Shown here: positions 57,937 through 64,000 of the stretch, piece after piece
Numbering within the stretch: the stretch's first letter is position 1
How the letters are laid out: every line of letters starts with the position of its first letter
Assembly: GCA_015056205.1 (NCBI GenBank)
Contig: SVGS01000002.1
Coordinates: 62,001-126,000, forward strand
Origin: Clostridiales bacterium
GTDB taxonomy: Bacteria; Bacillota; Clostridia; Christensenellales; Aristaeellaceae
Direction: 5' to 3'
DNA length: 64,000 nucleotides
Position numbers and translations under genes: made by a program
Notes under the pieces: model-generated
Told to the model about the DNA's origin: nothing
What the model saw: the letters and a program-made list of their open reading frames with translations, nothing else
The model's database searches: none

Positions 57937-58899
57937 TCATCCGGAGACATGATTCATCACATATTCCCGGACAAACGGCATGATTTCCGCCGGAGCGTAG
58001 ATCCTGCTTTTCCGCACTTTTCCTGAGATTTCCAGATATGTTCCCTGATCCTGTACGCTCAGAATCCGCTCCCAGGGAAAATAGATCCGCGATTTTCCCT
58101 GGCCGATGCTCAGCCCGTCTTCCCGGATTTCATGGTACTGTTTCCGGCTGTACTCGGAGCGGACGACCAGCTGGCTGATGCCCCAGCCGATCCCCATCAG
58201 AATCGCGTCCGTCAGCACGATGATCCAGAGAATTTCCATTGCGTTTTCCATCAGCGCCATGATGATCCCGATCAGCAGAATGCAGGCGGCGATGATTCCC
58301 ATGATTTTCATCACCAGCCCCGCATTCTGCCGGAGATAATCCTCGTCCACCGTTCCGATCCACCAGTAGCCTCCCTTTTCCAGCCGGTGAAGCGGCTCCG
58401 GTATCTGCTCCGCTTCCTCCGCTTTTTCAGGCGGAGCCTTCCCGCCGGTCCGCGCGTCCTCCTGTTCCTTCATGGACCGGGCCCGTCCCGTCAGCCAGGC
58501 GGCCGCCAGCAGGATGCCTCCGCCGATGGCCATGTACAGTCCGATCTTCCGCAGCGTCAGATCCGGAACCGCGACCACGCTTCCGAACGGATTCCGGCCT
58601 ACCTCCAGTTCCATGTCCACCCTGGGCGGAGTCCATGGGTTCCGGTAGGTAACGTCGACCTTCGCGTCGACGGTCTTTCCGTCCTGCTCAAAGCGGACCC
58701 CCAGCGTTCGGTGATAAGTGGTATACGCGCTTCCGTGGCTTGGATGATGCTTCCGGGTGGACACCGGCCCCACAGTGGTGACGGTCGCCCTGATCACGGG
58801 CTGCGTACAGCTGTAAATAAAGCCCCAGAGTCCGAAAACAAAGAGAAACAAACCCAGAATCCACGGAAGAAATCTCCGGAAGCCGCCCTTTTCTTTCAT
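57937..58899 (-). CDS. Membrane protein, DUF3592-like with PH-like C-terminus
   Basis: 320 residues from MKEKGGF after GAGG, 32 nt past the sensor stop. One N-terminal helix (ILGLFLFVFGLWGFIYS), an extracytoplasmic beta domain with RATVTTVGPVSTRKHH and VRFEQDGKTVDAKV typical of DUF3592, a second helix (IGLYMAIGGGILLAAAWLTG), an acidic cytoplasmic loop, then a helical hairpin (MGIIAACILLIGIIMA, ILWIIVLTDAILMGIGW). The C-terminal part (YFPWERILSVQDQGTYLEISG) resembles YcxB/PH-like domains. Role unknown; it may partner the upstream sensor because they are adjacent and co-directional. Confidence 0.65.
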   Translation of the reverse strand: MKEKGGFRRFLPWILGLFLFVFGLWGFIYSCTQPVIRATVTTVGPVSTRKHHPSHGSAYTTYHRTLGVRFEQDGKTVDAKVDVTYRNPWTPPRVDMELEVGRNPFGSVVAVPDLTLRKIGLYMAIGGGILLAAAWLTGRARSMKEQEDARTGGKAPPEKAEEAEQIPEPLHRLEKGGYWWIGTVDEDYLRQNAGLVMKIMGIIAACILLIGIIMALMENAMEILWIIVLTDAILMGIGWGISQLVVRSEYSRKQYHEIREDGLSIGQGKSRIYFPWERILSVQDQGTYLEISGKVRKSRIYAPAEIMPFVREYVMNHVSG

Positions 58900-58931
58900 G
58901 CGTTTTTCCTCGCCGGGTTTCCGCAGTCCGC

Positions 58932-61900
58932 TCAGGCCTTCCGGTCGGCGGGGCCGTTGTATTTCAGGCACAGCATAGTGATATCGTCAAACTGCTCCGC
59001 GTCCGCCACAAAGGCGTCGATCCCGTGCATGACGTTCGAAAGCACCTCTTCCGGCTCCGCTCCGGGGTTGACGTTCAGAGCGTCGATCATACGTTCGCTG
59101 CCGAACAGCTCGTTTTGCGCGCTGGTGGCTTCCGCCACGCCGTCCGTATAGACGAACAGGCTGTCGCCGGGGTTGAGCTCAAAGCTGTGCTCCCTGAACC
59201 GCATGCCTCCCATGGTAGCGACGGCCGGCGAATGCCGGTAGACCTGAAGTTCATACGCCCCGTCCGCTCTGCGCAGCGCGGGATGCTCGTGACCGGCATT
59301 CGCGGCAACGCCCTTGCCCGTGCTGATCTCCAGCACAGCCGCCCACACGGTAACGAACAGCTCGGCCTCATTGCTCTCGCACAGCTGTTCGTTGGCGTTC
59401 TCCAGCGCTTTGGCGGGGCTCTCGCCGTTCTGCAGGTGCGCCCTGATCAGCGCCCGTGAAACCATCATAAACAGCGCGGCGGGTACACCCTTGCCGGAGA
59501 CATCAGCCATGACCAGGCCGAGGTGATCGTCGTCGATCAGGAAGAAATCGTAGAAGTCGCCGCCTACCTCCTTGGCGGGCTTCATGCTGGCGTAAATGTC
59601 AAATTCGCCGCGGCCCGGGAAGGCCGGGAAGGTATGGGGCAGCATGGACGCCTGAATATTCGTCGCCAGCTGCAGCTCATTCTCGATCCGCTCCCGTCTG
59701 GCCTCCTCGCGGTGCTTGGCTTCCAGCGCGCTCATCTTTCTGCGTACGTACAGGCGTACCAGAAGAGCGATCAAAACCGCTGCCGCGAGCCCCGCCAGGA
59801 TATAGAACCATACCTGCTCGTAGAACGCCTTTTCCTTGATGATCAGTACGGATACTTCCCTGTCGCCCCGGCCCAGGGAGTCCTTCAGCTGCATCGTGTA
59901 ATGATACGTGCCGCCGCGCAGGTTGGTGTAGCCCACGGGCACCATATCGCTGCGGTTGACCGTCGTTCCGCTGCGCTCAAAGCCGTCCAGCCTGAAGCTG
60001 ACCTGAGGATCGCTCAGCGAGTAGTTGAACACATAGCTGTAAACGGTCAGCTTCTGCGTATCCGAAGGGATGACGAACGCGCCGTCCGCGTTGGGGTAAA
60101 GCATCCGGCCGTCCACTTCCACAAACGGAACCGTCGCCTTCAGTTCATCGACGTTCTCAAAGGGCTGTTCTATGTTGACCTTGCAGATGCCGGTGGTTCC
60201 GGCGATGTACAGGTCGCCATCCGGAGTCAGATCACTGTAGGAATTCGCCGTGGTGATGCAGGGCAGGCCGTTGGCGATGCTGTAGTACACGGGGTTGATC
60301 TCCCCGTTGGCAATCAGTTCCTCCGCCGGCGTCACATAAATACCGTTGCTTGAGAGGACCCACATATCGCCCTTGCTGTTTTCAAAGAGATCGAAGTTGT
60401 TGCTGTAGGGGAACTTCTGAACCGTCGTCACCTGATAGTCCGGCGTCATATAGGCAATGGCGTTGCTGGTGACAATCCAGATCAGGTCCCGCTTCGGATC
60501 GCGCTTGAGGCGCATCACGATATCGGAGGGAAGCCCGTCCTCGACATTGATATTCCGCACGCCGGTTTCATTGATGATATAGATCCCGCCGCCGTTCGAG
60601 CCGAGGACGATATCGCCGTTCGTTCCCTCCTCGACGGTCAGGCTCTCGGTATTGACGATGCCGTCCGCTTCGCCGTAGGAGGCGATAATCCGGTCTCCGT
60701 CAATCACGTTCACGCCGCCCGTGAGCGCTACAAGGATCGTGCCGTCCCTGCGTTCGCTGACAGCACGCAAACTGTTGGCCAGGGGCCCGTCGCCCTGGGG
60801 GATCACGGTCAGTTCGCCTTTCTCATAGCGCAGCAGCCCGAACTTCCGCCAGGTGGAAATCCACAGGCGGTCCCGGCTGTCGCGGATAACGGAACGAATC
60901 CTGCAGCCGTCGAGCAGGGCGATCAGATCGTCCGCTTCCGCGTCCTCCCCGGTATTCGTCACGGCTTTCGTCAGCGGCAGGCTGGAAACCGGTCCGTTTT
61001 CACCGATGACGATCAGCCCGTTGTCTGTCGCGACGAACAGCTTTCCTTCGCACATACAGGTGGAATTCACCACGCGCTTCTGCAGGCCGTAGCGCTCGAA
61101 CAGGTCGGAGAACGGATTGGGCACCACCTTCATGACGCCCTGGCGTGTGGAGGTAAACCAGAGGTTGCCCAGATAGTCCCTCATCACATGGCCTATGGAA
61201 TTGTTCATCGGCAGGCCTTCCAGGACATGGAGGCCGTCTTCCCCCAGCACGCCGATGCCGTTGGAGGAGCAGATCCACACCTTGCCGTCGATATATTCCA
61301 TCTGCTGCACGGAGCTCAGCGGCTGTATGTCGATCTTTTCCAGGTCCGTAAGGGTTTCCCCGTAGGAAGCGTGATAGAACCCAAAATCGCCGCCCTCAAA
61401 CCAGAGGCTGCCCGGCTTCGTCGGATCCGGAAGCATGGTCGCCACGCCCTGTACAGGGCTCTCGTCCGCACGGAGGAAGCTGATCAGCTTCCCGTCCCGG
61501 ATCTTCATCAGATCCCCGAAATTGGTCACACCGTAGATGATCCCGTCGCTGCCCATCCGCAGGTCGCGCATGTTCGCCTCGGCGATGGCTTCCTCCTCCA
61601 TCATCCGCAGGTTTCCCTCCGGATCGATCGTCACGATGCCGCAGGTCGTCGCGACATAGACCGTGCCGTTCTGATCTCCCGTAATGGCGCGGGTGTGCGC
61701 CGACTTCATGCCGTCCAGCTTTCCCCACTTTCGCAGCTCGCCCCGCTCCATCACCGCGACCCCGTTATCGTTCGTTCCGATCCACAGGCGGTCCCGGTTG
61801 TCCACAAACAGGCATTTGATGCTGGTGATGCCGCTGGTGGAATCCATACGCACAAAGGTATTGCCGTCGTAGCGGATCAGTCCGCCATAGCTGCCGATCC

Positions 61901-62132
61901 AGATGAATCCTTCCGAGGTCTGTACGATCGCGTTGGCCTCGGATGTAGGCAGCCCGTTGGTGTTGTCATACAGGACCGCGGAGAAATTTTCGGGCTGGCC
62001 GACGGGATCCACGGTGGCCACCCCGTCCGGGCTCCCATCCGCGCCGGCCGTGCCCATATTCAGCAGAATCGCGAGTACCAGGAGCAGATGCAGAAAGCAA
62101 ATCCGCCTTCTGAGCTGCGTCTTCTTTTTCAC
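58932..62132 (-). CDS. Membrane sensor: two-component-type propeller, Y_Y_Y domain and SpoIIE/PP2C phosphatase
   Basis: 1066 residues starting at GTG after GGGAGG. Signal/anchor helix (12-30), then about 14 Reg_prop repeats forming two seven-bladed propellers (recurrent GFIWIGSYGG, RLWIGTNDNG, NLWFTSTRQG), a Y_Y_Y immunoglobulin-like domain (about 680-760), a transmembrane helix (about 774-796), a short coiled linker and a cytoplasmic RsbU/SpoIIE phosphatase (about 830-1060). Metal-binding aspartates are in place: Asp859 (GGDFYD), Asp877 (ADVSGKG), Asp997 (TDGV), Asp1049/1050 (FDDI). The ectodomain is of the kind found in Bacteroides hybrid sugar sensors, but here it is tied to a Ser/Thr phosphatase that would act on an anti-sigma antagonist (inference). 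No STAS protein is adjacent. Confidence 0.9.
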   Translation of the reverse strand: MKKKTQLRRRICFLHLLLVLAILLNMGTAGADGSPDGVATVDPVGQPENFSAVLYDNTNGLPTSEANAIVQTSEGFIWIGSYGGLIRYDGNTFVRMDSTSGITSIKCLFVDNRDRLWIGTNDNGVAVMERGELRKWGKLDGMKSAHTRAITGDQNGTVYVATTCGIVTIDPEGNLRMMEEEAIAEANMRDLRMGSDGIIYGVTNFGDLMKIRDGKLISFLRADESPVQGVATMLPDPTKPGSLWFEGGDFGFYHASYGETLTDLEKIDIQPLSSVQQMEYIDGKVWICSSNGIGVLGEDGLHVLEGLPMNNSIGHVMRDYLGNLWFTSTRQGVMKVVPNPFSDLFERYGLQKRVVNSTCMCEGKLFVATDNGLIVIGENGPVSSLPLTKAVTNTGEDAEADDLIALLDGCRIRSVIRDSRDRLWISTWRKFGLLRYEKGELTVIPQGDGPLANSLRAVSERRDGTILVALTGGVNVIDGDRIIASYGEADGIVNTESLTVEEGTNGDIVLGSNGGGIYIINETGVRNINVEDGLPSDIVMRLKRDPKRDLIWIVTSNAIAYMTPDYQVTTVQKFPYSNNFDLFENSKGDMWVLSSNGIYVTPAEELIANGEINPVYYSIANGLPCITTANSYSDLTPDGDLYIAGTTGICKVNIEQPFENVDELKATVPFVEVDGRMLYPNADGAFVIPSDTQKLTVYSYVFNYSLSDPQVSFRLDGFERSGTTVNRSDMVPVGYTNLRGGTYHYTMQLKDSLGRGDREVSVLIIKEKAFYEQVWFYILAGLAAAVLIALLVRLYVRRKMSALEAKHREEARRERIENELQLATNIQASMLPHTFPAFPGRGEFDIYASMKPAKEVGGDFYDFFLIDDDHLGLVMADVSGKGVPAALFMMVSRALIRAHLQNGESPAKALENANEQLCESNEAELFVTVWAAVLEISTGKGVAANAGHEHPALRRADGAYELQVYRHSPAVATMGGMRFREHSFELNPGDSLFVYTDGVAEATSAQNELFGSERMIDALNVNPGAEPEEVLSNVMHGIDAFVADAEQFDDITMLCLKYNGPADRKA

Positions 62133-62201
62133 AGTGAATCTTACCTCCCGTTTTGGACAGTATCTGTATTTTTTTAGGATCCTTTCCCGAGTTATCAGAT
62201 C

Positions 62202-62259
62202 ATTTTAACACGAAACAGGCCGGTTCTGCAACCGCAGCCGCGCCGCGGCTGTAAACCGG
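62202..62259 (-). promoter_or_regulatory. Candidate sensor promoter overlapped by a long hairpin
   Basis: Minus strand TTGCAG (62226-62231), 18-nt spacer, TAAAAT (62202-62207). CCGGTT (62220-62225) pairs with AACCGG (62254-62259), and inside it CAGCCGC (62235-62241) pairs with GCGGCTG (62245-62251), covering the -35. This is the main structure in the 312-nt divergent spacer; nothing else clear was seen there. Confidence 0.4.
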
Positions 62260-62444
62260 TTTGCTTCTTGCCCCGGCGTCCATTCTGTGGTATGCTGTAT
62301 ATCGGTTTTTCACTTCAGTTTTACTTGTTCAGAAAGCATTCCGGCAAACCCGGAAAGCCGTCAGTCCGATCCGCCCCGCAGGCTGAAAGCCCCGGCGGCT
62401 CTCCGGCTGATGACCGCCGGAGAATCAGAGAAAAGCATAAGAAG

Positions 62445-64000
62445 ATGACAAGGATGATCAAAAACGATTCCACAGCGGAGAGCGCCGGCCGGAAAATCTT
62501 CCGGATCGGCCTGGTGACCTGCGCCTCCAATTTTGAAAGGCATCAGATCATGATCCAGGCGTTCCATCAGGTGCTGAAGAAAAAAGGCCCCTACGCACTC
62601 TATGTGATCACCAATTACGGGATCTATTACGGAGATCATTTCTCCTGGCGGGGCGAAGCCGCGGATTATTCCCTGCTGGATCATATTCAGCTGGACGGAT
62701 GCATTCTGGAGTCCAATCTCGCCAGCGAACGGATGACCGGTCAGCTTGCGGAACGGCTGCGGAAAAGGCGGATCCCCGTCATCGCCATGAACCTGAACAT
62801 CGATGGCGTGCCTTCCGTGAACCTGAAGCTGGCGCAGGCTGGACGGCAGCTGATGAAGCATCTGCTGGAGGACCGCCGGTGCGAACGGATTGATCTGGTG
62901 GTCAGTCCGGGACACAACGTGATCTTCCGGGATATGCTGGAAATGTACCGTGAAGAGCTGGAGGCGCACGGCCTTCCCTACGACCCCGAACGGATTCGGG
63001 AAACCACCGTTTCCGTTCAGAACGGAAGAAGGATGCTGAACCGCATCATCGAAGCGGATCCGGCCCCCGGCCTCCGGGCCGTAATCTGCGTCCATGACGT
63101 CTGCGCCATCGGCGTATCTCTCGAAGCGGAGGCGCTGGGCATCCGGATTCCCGAAGACCTGCTGGTCTGTTCCCTGAATTACAGCCAGAACAGCATGATT
63201 TTCCGCCCGGATATCACCGGCGTGGACCGGGCGGACCGGACGGCGGTCAGCCTCGCGTGCGATCTGATGGAAAAGATGATTTCCGGCGAGGCCGTTCCCC
63301 CGGTCAGCCATTATGAAGGGATTCTTCGCTACGGCGCCAGCACCGGCTGCGAAATCGACGAGGTCGCCGCGGAACGTCAGCGGCAGGCGCTTCAGCATCA
63401 GGCCGTCAACAAGATTGAAATGGGCGGCCAGGTCAGCCGCATGATGCAGTTCAATGACGATCTGGAGAAAGCGGAATCTCTCGGGGACTGGGCGCAGAGC
63501 ATGTATGACACGCTGCAGGATATCGGATGCCGGGGAGTTTACTGCTGTCTGAACCACGACGATCTGCCCTATATTGAAAGCAATCAGGAGGATCGCAAAA
63601 CGGAGGATTCTCCGGATTATGACAGCCGGATGACCGTCGTCACGGGCTTCTCGCAGCGGACCGGCGAAATCCGGAACCTGGACTTTCCTCTGGAAGAGCT
63701 GGTCCCGATTCAACCCGCCCCCGGGGATCAGTTTCTGGTTCTTCCGATCCACCACGCGGCCAGAAGCTATGGCTATATGGTGTATCTGAATGATGATCTG
63801 CCGATTGCGCGCTACGTTTTCCGCATTTTCCAGGAAAGCCTCGGCAGCAGCCTGGACAATCTGCATAAAAAGATGATGCTGAAGGGCAATATCCGGGAGC
63901 TGGACCGCCTGCATATGGAAGATCAGATGACCGGTCTTTACAACCGCTTTGCCCTCAACCGTTTCGCGCCGGAATATATCCGGGAAGGGGCCTATACGAC
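62445..64000 (+). CDS. LacI-like periplasmic-binding-fold sensor with GGDEF domain, truncated by the window edge
   Basis: 518 codons are visible; the frame continues past the right edge. The start at 62445 is tentative (weak AGAG-type site; ATG 62454 is also possible, and a TTG at 62325 would add a low-complexity stretch). Residues about 20-310 are a LacI/Peripla_BP_3-like ligand domain (IGLVTCASNFERHQI, LDGCILESN, AVICVHDVCAIGVSLEAEALG) but without the LacI helix-turn-helix or a signal peptide, hence cytoplasmic. A middle domain (about 320-480) resembles a GAF module. At the edge DQMTGLYNRF marks the beginning of a GGDEF diguanylate cyclase. It probably links a small ligand to c-di-GMP level (inference). 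Divergent from the SpoIIE sensor. Confidence 0.8.
   Translation, partial: MTRMIKNDSTAESAGRKIFRIGLVTCASNFERHQIMIQAFHQVLKKKGPYALYVITNYGIYYGDHFSWRGEAADYSLLDHIQLDGCILESNLASERMTGQLAERLRKRRIPVIAMNLNIDGVPSVNLKLAQAGRQLMKHLLEDRRCERIDLVVSPGHNVIFRDMLEMYREELEAHGLPYDPERIRETTVSVQNGRRMLNRIIEADPAPGLRAVICVHDVCAIGVSLEAEALGIRIPEDLLVCSLNYSQNSMIFRPDITGVDRADRTAVSLACDLMEKMISGEAVPPVSHYEGILRYGASTGCEIDEVAAERQRQALQHQAVNKIEMGGQVSRMMQFNDDLEKAESLGDWAQSMYDTLQDIGCRGVYCCLNHDDLPYIESNQEDRKTEDSPDYDSRMTVVTGFSQRTGEIRNLDFPLEELVPIQPAPGDQFLVLPIHHAARSYGYMVYLNDDLPIARYVFRIFQESLGSSLDNLHKKMMLKGNIRELDRLHMEDQMTGLYNRFALNRFAPEYIREGAYT

Noticed and set aside
1-64000. tRNA, rRNA, prophage or insertion sequence genes
   Set aside because: No cloverleaf, rRNA-like stretch, transposase, integrase or phage structural gene was recognised on either strand by reading.

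Overview
The window looks like chromosomal DNA of an anaerobic, gut- or rumen-type member of the Clostridia (Bacillota), possibly near Christensenellales/Aristaeellaceae. The clues are G+C-rich DNA with strong AGGAGG ribosome sites, LplB/YtcP-type sugar ABC transporters next to AraC regulators, many Gfo/Idh/MocA oxidoreductases and glycosidases, and an LPXTG-like wall anchor. The taxonomic placement is inference; no rRNA or tRNA gene was seen. Sugar- and methionine-binding proteins here have signal peptides but no lipobox cysteine.

Left part (1-16 kb): the start of a sugar-binding protein, a Gfo/Idh oxidoreductase and an unknown secreted protein. Next comes a MATE exporter followed by a large nonribosomal peptide synthetase (NRPS) with order A-T-C-A-T-C. 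Then a CPA2 cation/proton antiporter, a visibly A+T-richer island (broken AAA ATPase, metallophosphoesterase, radical SAM enzyme), a P1-family peptidase and an aldo/keto reductase behind a MerR-type promoter.

Glycan part (16-42 kb): locus one is a sugar isomerase plus AraC regulator, divergent from an ABC importer with GH88 and GH2 enzymes, which suggests uptake and breakdown of unsaturated uronic-acid oligosaccharides. A stand-alone condensation-like acyltransferase and an FMN-binding secreted protein follow. Locus two, read leftward, is permease-permease-binding protein, then two Gfo/Idh enzymes, an alpha/beta hydrolase and a third Gfo/Idh, with a divergent AraC regulator. A DUF4965 protein, a GH29 fucosidase and a GH43-like enzyme complete the region.

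Right part (42-64 kb): a DUF2442-XRE regulator stands divergent from an orphan CARF/HEPN-type protein. Three secreted proteins follow (SH3-like, wall-anchored propeller-like, zinc-ribbon/discoidin-like). A methionine-type operon holds two complete MetN/MetI/MetQ sets, an M20 peptidase and an Rrf2 regulator. One of its two MetQ proteins has its two lobes in circularly permuted order. A NUDIX hydrolase, a membrane protein, a sensor with a propeller ectodomain and SpoIIE phosphatase, and a truncated LacI-like/GGDEF protein close the window.
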